From Pseudomonadota bacterium (GTDB taxonomy: Bacteria; Desulfobacterota; Desulfovibrionia; Desulfovibrionales; Desulfovibrionaceae): a stretch of DNA of 18,634 nucleotides. The DNA is taken from assembly GCA_023390395.1 (NCBI GenBank), contig JAEWCY010000107.1:1-18634 (forward strand), given 5' to 3'. Below the pieces are notes generated by a model. That model was not told the origin of the DNA. It was given only the letters and a program-made list of their open reading frames with translations, and ran no database searches. The position numbers and the translations under genes are program-made. This document shows, piece after piece, positions 1-6,080 of this stretch (its first letter is position 1; every line of letters begins with the position of its first letter).

Positions 1-63
1 GTCTTCGGTCCGCCAACGCCAACCGCACCGGTGACCGCAGCCTTCCCCGCGCAACCACGCCGC

Positions 64-117
64 CGAGGGGGTCCGGGGGGCATCATGCCCCCCGGTGGGG
101 TTCGGGGCAAAGCCCCG
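64..117 (-). repeat. Composite GC-rich palindromic repeat, left copy
   Basis: Read on the minus strand, downstream of the gene that ends at 145, there is first a hairpin with 6-bp arms CGGGGC/GCCCCG around a TTT loop (117-103), then a short ACCCC-type linker, then an almost perfect 23-bp palindrome at 95-73 (11-bp arms CCGGGGGGCAT/ATGCCCCCCGG around one base), then ACCCCC. The same order hairpin, ACCC linker, ATGAT-centred palindrome, ACCCCC recurs on the plus strand at 18506-18562. Both copies follow the 3' end of a gene in the direction of transcription, which suggests a repetitive 3'-end element that may act in termination or mRNA protection. There is no long T-tract, so intrinsic termination is not certain. 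The rest of 1-144 shows no supported gene. Confidence 0.75.
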
Positions 118-144
118 ATCTTCCCTCTCGCTCCCTCTCCCGCC

Positions 145-585
145 CTAGAAGCGTATCAGGTACACGCCAGCGGCCAGCAGCACGCTGCCGAGCAGGCGTT
201 TGCCGTCGAAGGGGATGTGGGGGAAGCCCAGCAGTCCGAAGTGGTCCAGGGCCATGGAGGCGGCGAGCTGGCCGGCCAGGGTGAGGGCGACCATGGCTCC
301 CGCGCCGATGCGCGGGGCCAGGATGACGGTGGCGGTGACGAAGAACGCGCCGAGCGACCCGCCGATCCAGTACCACCAGGGCGCGGCGGGCATGGCCCGG
401 GAGAAGGGCACCCCTTGGCCGATGACGGCCAGGACCAGGGCCAGGGCGATGGTGCCCACGAGAAACGACACGAAGGCGGCCGGGATGGCGCCGTCCACCA
501 TGCCGGCGAGCTTGGAATTGATGCCGGCCTGCACGGGCATGAACATGCCGGCGGCCAGGGCCAGGATGAGGTAGGCCGACTGCAT
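145..585 (-). CDS. DMT-family membrane protein, YdcZ (DUF606) type
   Basis: A 146-residue, very hydrophobic protein with about five predicted membrane segments (near residues 4-22, 33-55, 70-90, 93-114 and 130-144). The N-terminal stretch with PVQAGINSKLA, the middle WYWIGGSLGAFFV and the C-terminal GSVLLAAGVYLI match the YdcZ/DUF606 branch of the drug/metabolite transporter superfamily, whose usual length is about 140-150 residues. Members are small inner-membrane proteins, sometimes acting as pairs; the substrate is unknown and cannot be read from sequence. The ATG at 585 is preceded by GGAG with seven intervening bases. It is the last gene of a three-gene minus-strand unit, 14 bases after yccF, and is followed by the palindromic repeat at 64-117. 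Confidence 0.85.
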   Translation of the reverse strand: MQSAYLILALAAGMFMPVQAGINSKLAGMVDGAIPAAFVSFLVGTIALALVLAVIGQGVPFSRAMPAAPWWYWIGGSLGAFFVTATVILAPRIGAGAMVALTLAGQLAASMALDHFGLLGFPHIPFDGKRLLGSVLLAAGVYLIRF

Positions 586-599
586 GGGCGCTCCGTGGC

Positions 600-1007
600 T
601 CAGTATTGCTTGTCGACGACGGTCTTGCCGATGGGGGCCAGGGCCAGGCCGGCCAGTTTGAGGTGTTGCAGGGCGAAGGGGATGCCGATGATGGTGATGA
701 AGTTGGCCACGGCGGCCAGGAGGTGTCCGATGGCCAGCCAGACGCCGGCCAGCACGAACCAGATGATGTTGCCGACGAGTCCCAGGGGGCCGGTGCCGAG
801 GTCTTCGCCGGAGACGTGGCGGCGGTCCACGACTTCCTTGCCGAAAGGCCAGAAGGACAGGTTGCCGAGCACGAAGCAGGCTCGGGTCCAGGGCAGGCCG
901 ATGATGGTGATGGCCATGAGGATGCCGGCCAGGTACCAGCCGATGCCCATCCAGAAGCCGCCGAGGATGAGCCAGAGGATGTTCATGAGGAAATTGACGG
1001 GTTGCAT
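600..1007 (-). CDS. yccF: YccF domain-containing inner membrane protein
   Basis: This 135-residue protein consists of two similar halves: residues 9-40 (NILWLILGGFWMGIGWYL and onward to TIIGLPW) and residues 80-111 (NIIWFVLAGVWLAIGHLL and onward to TIIGIPF). This duplicated hydrophobic YccF (DUF307) unit with the repeated TIIG(L/I)P motif is diagnostic of the family. It is an integral membrane protein of unknown biochemical function. The start ATG at 1007 is preceded by AAGGAG at good spacing. The frame stays open upstream to about 1958 but there it is antisense to the codon frame of the rhodanese gene, so that extension is rejected. It lies 14 bases from both neighbours, suggesting a single transcript with the rhodanese-rubrerythrin gene upstream. 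Confidence 0.9.
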   Translation of the reverse strand: MQPVNFLMNILWLILGGFWMGIGWYLAGILMAITIIGLPWTRACFVLGNLSFWPFGKEVVDRRHVSGEDLGTGPLGLVGNIIWFVLAGVWLAIGHLLAAVANFITIIGIPFALQHLKLAGLALAPIGKTVVDKQY

Positions 1008-1021
1008 GGGCGCTCCTTGGA

Positions 1022-1858
1022 TTATTTCGCGGTCGTTTGCTTCATGAGGTTGGCCACGGCGCGCAGGTGGGCTTTTTCCTCCTGGGCCAGGGTCGCGTAC
1101 AGGGAGGCCGCTTCGGGGTCGTCGGCCTTTCGGGACAGGCGGGCGTAGAGGTCCAGGGCTTGGGCTTCCACGGAGGCGGCCAGCTCCAGGGCCTCCCGCA
1201 TGGATTCGGGCGCGCCGCCGAGCTGGTCCAGGAAGGCCTGGCCGGGCAGGCCGCCTTCGAGTTCCGGGGAGGCTCCGGCGAGCAGGGCGTCGACGGGCGA
1301 GGCGTCGCCGGTGGCCTTGCGGTAGAGGGTGTGGACGTAGTGGAGGTGTCGGTCCTCGAATCCGGCCAGGCGTTCGAACACGGCGCGTGTTTCCGGGTCT
1401 TCGGCGTCCTTGGCCAGGGTCCTGTAGAAGTTGCCCAGGGCGGCCTCCATGCCGAGGGCGACGCGCAGGATGCCGGCCGGGGGCTCGTCGCCGCGAAGGA
1501 GCGTCATGCCGGCGTCCGGGGGGCCGGCCGCGGCCGCGCCCTGCCAAGCCATGGCCCCGCCGAGCATGTTGACGATATGGGGGAAGCCCGCGCCGGCCAG
1601 GAGCTTGGCCGCGGCGGCGCTGCGGCCGCCGGAGCGGCAGTAGACCACCACCGGCCGGTTGCGGTCCAGGGCGTCGAGCCTGTCCGGCAGGTCGGGCAGG
1701 GGGACAAGCCTTGCTCCGGGCAGGTGGAATTCTTCGTATTCCGGCTCCATGCGCACGTCGACGAGCGTCAGTTCGTCCTGGCGCGAGGCGTCGAGCATCC
1801 GGCGCACCTCCTCGGCGGAGGCGTTTTGTATGGGATCCGGGGCGGCGTCGCGCGACAC
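1022..1858 (-). CDS. Rhodanese-rubrerythrin (ferritin-like di-iron) fusion protein
   Basis: A 278-residue soluble protein with two modules. Residues about 12-108 form a rhodanese domain with active-site Cys74 in VVYCRSGGRSA, preceded by LVDVRMEPEYEEFHLPGA, the usual substrate-side motif. Residues about 125-275 form a four-helix ferritin-like/rubrerythrin domain with the full di-iron ligand set in order: Glu138, Glu168-x2-His171, Glu231, Glu261-x2-His264. No rubredoxin CxxC knuckles are present. Rhodaneses move sulfane sulfur through a cysteine persulfide; rubrerythrin-like domains reduce peroxide. A role in persulfide or peroxide handling in an anaerobe is an inference. The start is GTG at 1858, with CGGAG seven bases upstream. 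It is the first gene of the minus-strand unit and is divergent from the membrane rhodanese gene. Confidence 0.92.
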   Translation of the reverse strand: MSRDAAPDPIQNASAEEVRRMLDASRQDELTLVDVRMEPEYEEFHLPGARLVPLPDLPDRLDALDRNRPVVVYCRSGGRSAAAAKLLAGAGFPHIVNMLGGAMAWQGAAAAGPPDAGMTLLRGDEPPAGILRVALGMEAALGNFYRTLAKDAEDPETRAVFERLAGFEDRHLHYVHTLYRKATGDASPVDALLAGASPELEGGLPGQAFLDQLGGAPESMREALELAASVEAQALDLYARLSRKADDPEAASLYATLAQEEKAHLRAVANLMKQTTAK

Positions 1859-1969
1859 GGGTATCTCCGGGGTTACTGGTTGCGCAAGGGCCGGCCGTTG
1901 GGGTAGGAATCGGCCAGCCTGCCCACAGCATATGCGCGTGGCGGGGAAACCTTGTCAAGGCGGGAGCGT
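1859..1969. promoter_or_regulatory. Divergent intergenic region between two rhodanese genes
   Basis: This 111-bp gap must hold the start signals of both the minus-strand rhodanese-rubrerythrin unit and the plus-strand membrane-rhodanese unit. Short palindromes are visible: TTGCGCAA (1880-1887), GCATATGC (1929-1936) and CTTGTCAAG (1951-1959). No convincing -35/-10 pair could be assigned on either strand. The palindromes are candidates for operator half-sites only. Confidence 0.35.
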
Positions 1970-2470
1970 ATGACGCAGGCGCGGTTTGCCGCCCCGGTCT
2001 GGTTCGAATTGGTGTGCATCCTTCTGCTTGGGGGAGGCCTGTCCGTGGCCATGAATCTGGCCCGGGAGGAGCCCGTGCCCTGGGTGATCGACTTCGCGGC
2101 CATGGAGCGGCGCGAGGCGCTCAAAAAGGGCCTGGAAACGGTGGACGCCCACGGCGCGCGCATCATGCTCGGCAAGCCGGGCGTGGTCTTCATCGACGCG
2201 CGCACGCCCGAGGAGTACTCCATGCGCCACGTGGCCGGGGCCAGGAGCCTGCCCCAAGAGGCCATGTACGGCGATCTGGACGAAGCGGCCAAGGCCCTGG
2301 GACTGTCCCAGGAGGACAGGCTCATGGTCTATTGCGGCGGGGTGCTGTGCGACAAGAGCCAGGAGTTGGCCGAGGCCTTGCGCACGGCCGGCTTCCCCTA
2401 TGTCACGGTGGTGACCGACGGCTTCGACGGCTGGGTGGCGGCGGGCGGCCCCACGGAGGGCGGCATATGA
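1970..2470 (+). CDS. Membrane-anchored rhodanese-like protein
   Basis: A 166-residue protein with one N-terminal membrane segment (residues about 11-29, VWFELVCILLLGGGLSVAM) followed by a rhodanese domain (about 60-162). The CDC25/rhodanese signature is seen as VVFIDARTPEEYSMRHVAGA, then the active-site loop MVYCGGVLCDKS with Cys122 as likely nucleophile and a second Cys127 in the loop; such two-cysteine loops occur in a rhodanese subgroup. The C-terminus VVTDGFDGWVAAGGP is typical. The ATG at 1970 is preferred, with GGGAG (1962-1966) just upstream although close; an in-frame TTG at 1952 would add six residues. Its stop overlaps the start of the MauE/DoxX gene (ATGA), so the two are translationally coupled and probably act together at the membrane. 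Confidence 0.88.
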   Translation: MTQARFAAPVWFELVCILLLGGGLSVAMNLAREEPVPWVIDFAAMERREALKKGLETVDAHGARIMLGKPGVVFIDARTPEEYSMRHVAGARSLPQEAMYGDLDEAAKALGLSQEDRLMVYCGGVLCDKSQELAEALRTAGFPYVTVVTDGFDGWVAAGGPTEGGI

Positions 2471-2886
2471 GGGTGGTGTATTTCCTGTTGCGCGTCGCCC
2501 TGGGCGGCATCTTCCTGGCCGCCGCCTGGGACAAGATCGTCGATCCTCTGGCCTTCGCCAAGATCATCCGCAACTACCAGATCGTGCCGGACATGCTCGT
2601 GGGCGGCGTGGCGCAGGTGCTGCCCTGGATCGAGGTGGTGGTGGGCATGTGCCTCATCACGGGCCTTTTCGCGCGCGGGGCGGGCTTTTCCGCCACGCTC
2701 ATGATGGCGGTCTTCCTCTCGGCCATGGCCTGGGCCTGGCACAAGGGCATCAGCACCCAGTGCGGCTGCTTCACCACCAAGGCCGACGACGCCATTTCGG
2801 TAAGGACGTTCATCCGGGACGGCTCCATCCTGGCCCTGGCCCTGCTCGTGACCACGGGCAGCTTCCTTGGGGCCAGGCGGGCCTGA
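2467..2886 (+). CDS. MauE/DoxX-family redox-associated membrane protein
   Basis: A 139-residue protein with four predicted membrane helices (about 4-21, 50-68, 73-90, 118-134). The N-terminal RVALGGIFLAAAWDKIVDP and the Cys99-Gly-Cys101 motif in STQCGCF match the MauE/DoxX group, membrane proteins linked to disulfide or thiol redox chemistry; MauE is needed for disulfide-containing methylamine dehydrogenase, and DoxX relatives occur with thiosulfate:quinone oxidoreductases. The start ATG overlaps the stop of the membrane rhodanese gene by four bases. The pairing suggests a membrane complex exchanging electrons or sulfane sulfur with the rhodanese; the electron partner cannot be read from sequence. 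Confidence 0.85.
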   Translation: MRVVYFLLRVALGGIFLAAAWDKIVDPLAFAKIIRNYQIVPDMLVGGVAQVLPWIEVVVGMCLITGLFARGAGFSATLMMAVFLSAMAWAWHKGISTQCGCFTTKADDAISVRTFIRDGSILALALLVTTGSFLGARRA

Positions 2887-2897
2887 GGGGCGCTTGC

Positions 2898-3533
2898 GTG
2901 TCCGGGGTGAAGATCATCCCCATCGGCCAGCCCCGCACGGTGCGGGAGCGGCTGCTCGAGGCGCTCGGCGACCTGCTCGCCCGGCAGGGTTTCGACGGGC
3001 TGTCCCTCGAGGCCGTGGCCAGGGCGGCGGGGCTCGAGCGCGCGGTGGTGCTGCGCCATTTCCAGGACCTCGACGACATGGTCACGGCCTTTGGCCAAAG
3101 CGCCGCCTTCTGGCCGCCCGTGTCCGAGCTGCGCGCCGAGGTGGCCGACCGTTTCGCGGCCATGCCGCAAAAGGCCCAGCTGGCCCATTTCTTCAAGGCC
3201 ACCATACGCGGCCTGCTCGCCCGGCCGCGCACCCTGGACATCCTGGCCTGGGAGCTCATGTCGCGCAACCGCTACACCCGGCTGCTCGAATATCCGCGCG
3301 TGCGCAGCGCCCTGGAATTCTTCGAGAGCGTCACGGGCGAAGTGCCCGATTCCCTCGACCTCACGGCCGTGGTCGCCGTCCTTGGGGGCGCGGCCATGTT
3401 CCTGACGGTCCGCTCCCGCCAAAGCGGGGTCTTCGGCGGACTCAACCTGTATGACGACGAGGACCGCGACCGCGTGGACCGGGTGCTCGACCTGATCGTG
3501 GCCGGCATCCTGCGCGAGGCCGAAGTCCGCTGA
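2898..3533 (+). CDS. TetR/AcrR-family transcriptional regulator
   Basis: A 211-residue protein of usual TetR length. Residues about 13-65 form the N-terminal DNA-binding region: TVRERLLEALGDLLARQGFDG leads into the helix-turn-helix LSLEAVARAAGLERAVVLRHF and then DLDDMVTAF. The remainder is an all-helical ligand/dimerisation domain with no recognisable ligand motif. The GTG start at 2898 is chosen because GAGGGG lies seven bases upstream, overlapping the stop region of the preceding gene; an in-frame GTG at 2907 is the alternative. It is followed 14 bases later by fabI, so it may control fabI or the whole unit, perhaps through a fatty acyl ligand. That last point is only an inference from position. 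Confidence 0.87.
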   Translation: MSGVKIIPIGQPRTVRERLLEALGDLLARQGFDGLSLEAVARAAGLERAVVLRHFQDLDDMVTAFGQSAAFWPPVSELRAEVADRFAAMPQKAQLAHFFKATIRGLLARPRTLDILAWELMSRNRYTRLLEYPRVRSALEFFESVTGEVPDSLDLTAVVAVLGGAAMFLTVRSRQSGVFGGLNLYDDEDRDRVDRVLDLIVAGILREAEVR

Positions 3534-3547
3534 AAAAGGAGCGCGAC

Positions 3548-4312
3548 ATGCTCATGCAAGGTAGGAAGGCGCTGGTCTTCGGCGTGGTCAACGAACGCAG
3601 CATCGCCTACGGCATCGCCAAGGCGCTGCGCGACAACGGCGCGGAGCTGGCGCTCGGCTACGCCGCCGAGCCCATCCGCAAGCGCGTCGAGCCCATCGCC
3701 GCCGCCCTCGGCGCGCAATTCGTCTTCCAGTGCAACGTGTCCAGCGACGAGGAGATCGCCCGCGCCGCCGCCCTTGTCGGCGAGAAGTGGGGCACCGTGG
3801 ACTGCCTGGTCCATTCCATCGCCTACGCCAACCGCGAGGACCTGGCCGGCCGTTTCATCGACACCAGCCGCGAGGGCTTCCGCATAGCCCTCGACGTCTC
3901 GGCCTACTCCCTGGTGGCCCTGTGCCGGGCTTTCGAACCGCTTTTCGCGCCCGGCGCGTCGGTGATGACCATGAGCTATTACGGCTCGGGCCGGGTGGTG
4001 GCCAACTACAACGCCATGGGCGTGGCCAAGTCGGCCCTGGAAGCCAGCGTGCGCTACCTGGCCGTGGACCTCGGCAAGCGGGGCGTGCGCATCAACGCCA
4101 TCAGCGCCGGCCCGGTCAAGACCATGGCCGCCTCGGCCATAAGCGGCTTTCGCACCATCCTCGAGACCATCGAGAACCGCTCGCCGCTTAAGCGCAACAT
4201 CAGCCTGGAGGACATCGGCCGTTGCGCCCTCTACCTGGGCTCGGACCTGTCGTCGGGCACCACGGGCGAAGTGATCTTCGTGGATTCGGGCTACAACATC
4301 ATGGGGGTGTAG
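3548..4312 (+). CDS. fabI: Enoyl-[acyl-carrier-protein] reductase FabI
   Basis: A 254-residue short-chain dehydrogenase of the FabI class, which reduces trans-2-enoyl-ACP with NAD(P)H in the last step of each fatty acid elongation cycle. The N-terminal cofactor fold has the FabI form ALVFGVVNERSIAYGIAKAL. The catalytic site is Tyr154 and Lys161 in NYNAMGVAKSALEAS, with the additional conserved Tyr144 in MSYYGSG; this matches the FabI Y-x6-Y-M-x3-K type spacing. INAISAGPVKTMAAS and the C-terminal GEVIFVDSGYNIMGV are also typical. AAGGAG (3536-3541) lies six bases before the ATG. An in-frame ATG at 3554 is possible. It sits inside a redox/sulfur-flavoured unit rather than with other fab genes. 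Confidence 0.95.
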   Translation: MLMQGRKALVFGVVNERSIAYGIAKALRDNGAELALGYAAEPIRKRVEPIAAALGAQFVFQCNVSSDEEIARAAALVGEKWGTVDCLVHSIAYANREDLAGRFIDTSREGFRIALDVSAYSLVALCRAFEPLFAPGASVMTMSYYGSGRVVANYNAMGVAKSALEASVRYLAVDLGKRGVRINAISAGPVKTMAASAISGFRTILETIENRSPLKRNISLEDIGRCALYLGSDLSSGTTGEVIFVDSGYNIMGV

Positions 4313-4317
4313 GGGCC

Positions 4318-4761
4318 GTGGATCATGAAGCGCTTGTGCGCCGCATCGCCCCGTGCGGTCTGGACTGCGGCCGTTGCCTGGACAATCCCGAAAGCCCCAT
4401 CGCCCGCCATGCCCGGGCGCTTCGCGGGGAACTCGGGGGATTCGGCCGGCGGGCGGGCTTTTTCGCCGCCATGGACCCGGCTTTCGCCGCCTACGCCGAC
4501 TTCGAGAAGCTGCTCGATCGCCTGGGCCGGGGGGAGTGCCGGGGTTGCCGGGAAGGGCGCTGCCTACTGGCTTCCTGCCGGGTCAAGGACTGCGTGCGGG
4601 AGCATGGCGTCGATTTCTGCCACGCCTGCCCGGAGTTCGAGACCTGCGACCCGGGCCTGCCCGGGCCGCTGACGGCCCGCTGGCGCGAGAACAACCTGCG
4701 TCTTCGCGACATGGGCCTCGCCGCCTATGCCGACTGGCTGGCGACGCAGCCGCGCTACTGA
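4318..4761 (+). CDS. DUF3795 family cysteine-rich protein
   Basis: A 147-residue protein with 11 cysteines. The N-terminal APCGLDCGRC (Cys13, Cys17, Cys20) is the hallmark of DUF3795; a second cluster runs Cys74, 77, 82, 87, 92 and a third Cys101, 104, 110 (FCHACPEFETC). Such spacing suggests zinc or iron-sulfur binding, but no function is established for the family. The start is GTG at 4318, six bases after the fabI stop, with the ribosome-binding site (GGGGG/AGGGG) overlapping the end of fabI. The frame is open further upstream but there it is antiframe to fabI. It is the last gene of the plus unit and converges with the sulfur-carrier gene 12 bases away. Confidence 0.83.
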   Translation: MDHEALVRRIAPCGLDCGRCLDNPESPIARHARALRGELGGFGRRAGFFAAMDPAFAAYADFEKLLDRLGRGECRGCREGRCLLASCRVKDCVREHGVDFCHACPEFETCDPGLPGPLTARWRENNLRLRDMGLAAYADWLATQPRY

Positions 4762-4773
4762 AAAGCCGCCCGC

Positions 4774-5001
4774 CTAGCCGCCGCCAACGGGCGGGAACAC
4801 GCCCACCCGGTCGCCGTCGGCCAGGGGCCTGTCCAGGGCGGCGGCCTGGCCGTTGACGAACACGATCTTGATTTCCTCCCGGGGAATGCCCAGGCGGTCG
4901 GCCAGTTCGCCGACGGTCTCGCCGGGGGTGACGGGAAAGGCGTCGGCGTTGCCGGGCGTGAGCGGCGCCAGGGTGGCGTAGCAGCGCAGTTCGATGGGCA
5001 T
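4774..5001 (-). CDS. MoaD/ThiS family sulfur-carrier protein
   Basis: A 75-residue beta-grasp protein. The ubiquitin-like fold is indicated by the short strands MPIELRCYATLA and IKIVFVNGQAA, the helix GETVGELADRLGI, and the C-terminal DRPLADGDRVGVFPPVGGG. The terminal Gly-Gly (here three glycines) is the site that is adenylated and then thiocarboxylated by an E1-like MoeB/ThiF enzyme. Family members give sulfur to molybdopterin, thiamine, or in some anaerobes serve tungsten-cofactor enzymes. No MoaE, ThiG, ThiF or molybdenum enzyme lies in this window, so the client cannot be named. The ATG at 5001 has GAGG eight bases upstream. It converges with the DUF3795 gene. Confidence 0.85.
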   Translation of the reverse strand: MPIELRCYATLAPLTPGNADAFPVTPGETVGELADRLGIPREEIKIVFVNGQAAALDRPLADGDRVGVFPPVGGG

Positions 5002-5245
5002 GGTCTTTTCCTCTTGGCTTTATGCTTCGTAAAACAGATACCCCCTTCCTGTCCATCCTTTCCGGGTGTGCAAAAAAAGGGTCGCTCCGTTGCCATAGCC
5101 CGGACAAGCGTGTAATTCGTTAAGAAACGGGTCTGCGGCCATGCTGTCGCACACGGTCGCGGGCGTCGGAAAACAGTTGACGCTTCGACACGGGCGGAAG
5201 TCCTTTTTGCGCTCGGCCCGGCGAATGCAAGGCGGCGGCTCGGCC
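5002..5245. promoter_or_regulatory. Divergent intergenic region, possible promoter for the receptor pair
   Basis: This 244-bp non-coding gap separates the minus-strand sulfur-carrier gene from the plus-strand binding-protein gene and is more AT-rich than its surroundings. On the plus strand TTGCCA (5090-5095) and TGTAAT (5111-5116) each match five of six consensus bases for a sigma-70 promoter, but the 15-base spacer is short. TTGACG is present near 5176 without a good -10 partner. A run of seven A at about 5072-5078 is seen. No promoter is assigned with confidence. Confidence 0.3.
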
Positions 5246-6079
5246 ATGCGCAAAATATTGAGCTATCTCGTCGTGACGACGCTTTTCATCGTCAGTGGGG
5301 TCGGCGCTCTGCTCTACGTTCGCGGCGGCGCGCCCGAGCCCCGCCTGTGGACGGGCGGCGAGATCCGCGTCGGCTATTCCGGCGAACCACCGTACTGCTT
5401 CCGCACAGCCAGGGGCGAGGTCTCCGGGGCAGCCCCGGAAGTGGCCAAGGCCGTGTTCGGTCAGGCCGGCATAGGCCCTGTCCGCTGGGTGCTCCTGGAC
5501 TTCAACCAGGCCATTGCGGCGCTGCTCGACGGGCGCATCGACATGATCGCCAACGGCCTGTTCGTCACGCCCGAACGGGCCAGGCGCATGCTTTTCTCCA
5601 GGCCGTTCTGCCGGTCGCTCCCGGGGCTGCTGGTGCGGCACGGCAATCCACTGGGACTCCATTCCTACGAAGATGCGGCGAAAAGCGCCAGCGCCCGAAT
5701 CGCCGTGCTCGACGGCTCCGTGGAGCAGCTTGCCCTGGCTGAACTGGGCACGCCTTCGGAGCGCCTGTTCGTGGTGCCCGATCCGGCCGGCGGACTGGCC
5801 GCCGTGCGTTCCGGCCGGGCGGACGCCCTGGCTTTGTCCTCGCCCACGGTGGCTTGGCTCGCCGGGGAGTCCCAGGGAGAGGCCGAGCCGGCCGCGCCGA
5901 TGCGTCAGGTCGCCGGCGCGCCCGAAGGGCAAAGCGCCTTCGCCTTCCGCCCGACGGACAAGGCCCTGGCCGGGCGCGTGGACGCGGCCCTGGCCGGCTA
6001 CATCGGTTCGAAGTCCTATCAGGAGCTTCTGACGTCGCTGGGGTTCGGCAGCGGCTTGATGCCTCCCGGGAGCCGCTGA
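5246..6079 (+). CDS. Membrane-anchored periplasmic solute-binding protein, family 3 type
   Basis: A 277-residue protein with an N-terminal membrane segment (residues about 4-25), probably an uncleaved anchor because neither a clear signal peptidase site nor a lipobox Cys is seen. Residues 38-270 form a bacterial family 3 solute-binding (PBPb) domain: EIRVGYSGEPPYCF at the start, LLDGRIDMIANGLFVTPERA with the ligand-side Arg motif, IAVLDGSVEQLALAEL opening the second lobe, VRSGRADALALSSPTVAWL, and a C-terminal helix ending YQELLTSLGF. Family members bind amino acids or similar small polar molecules. The ATG at 5246 gives a proper membrane-anchor N-terminus; ATG at 5225 or 5141 are alternatives. 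No ABC transporter genes are adjacent; one base separates it from a histidine kinase, which argues for signalling, not transport. Confidence 0.82.
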   Translation: MRKILSYLVVTTLFIVSGVGALLYVRGGAPEPRLWTGGEIRVGYSGEPPYCFRTARGEVSGAAPEVAKAVFGQAGIGPVRWVLLDFNQAIAALLDGRIDMIANGLFVTPERARRMLFSRPFCRSLPGLLVRHGNPLGLHSYEDAAKSASARIAVLDGSVEQLALAELGTPSERLFVVPDPAGGLAAVRSGRADALALSSPTVAWLAGESQGEAEPAAPMRQVAGAPEGQSAFAFRPTDKALAGRVDAALAGYIGSKSYQELLTSLGFGSGLMPPGSR

Positions 6080-6080
6080 C

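Noticed and set aside
1..60. End of an upstream gene at the left edge
   Set aside because: One plus frame ends at a TGA near 32-34, but about ten codons are too few to recognise any protein.
600..1958. A single 452-residue minus-strand protein joining YccF to an upstream extension
   Set aside because: The extension beyond 1007 is out of frame with the well-supported rhodanese-rubrerythrin gene and is low-complexity; YccF has its own strong ribosome-binding site.
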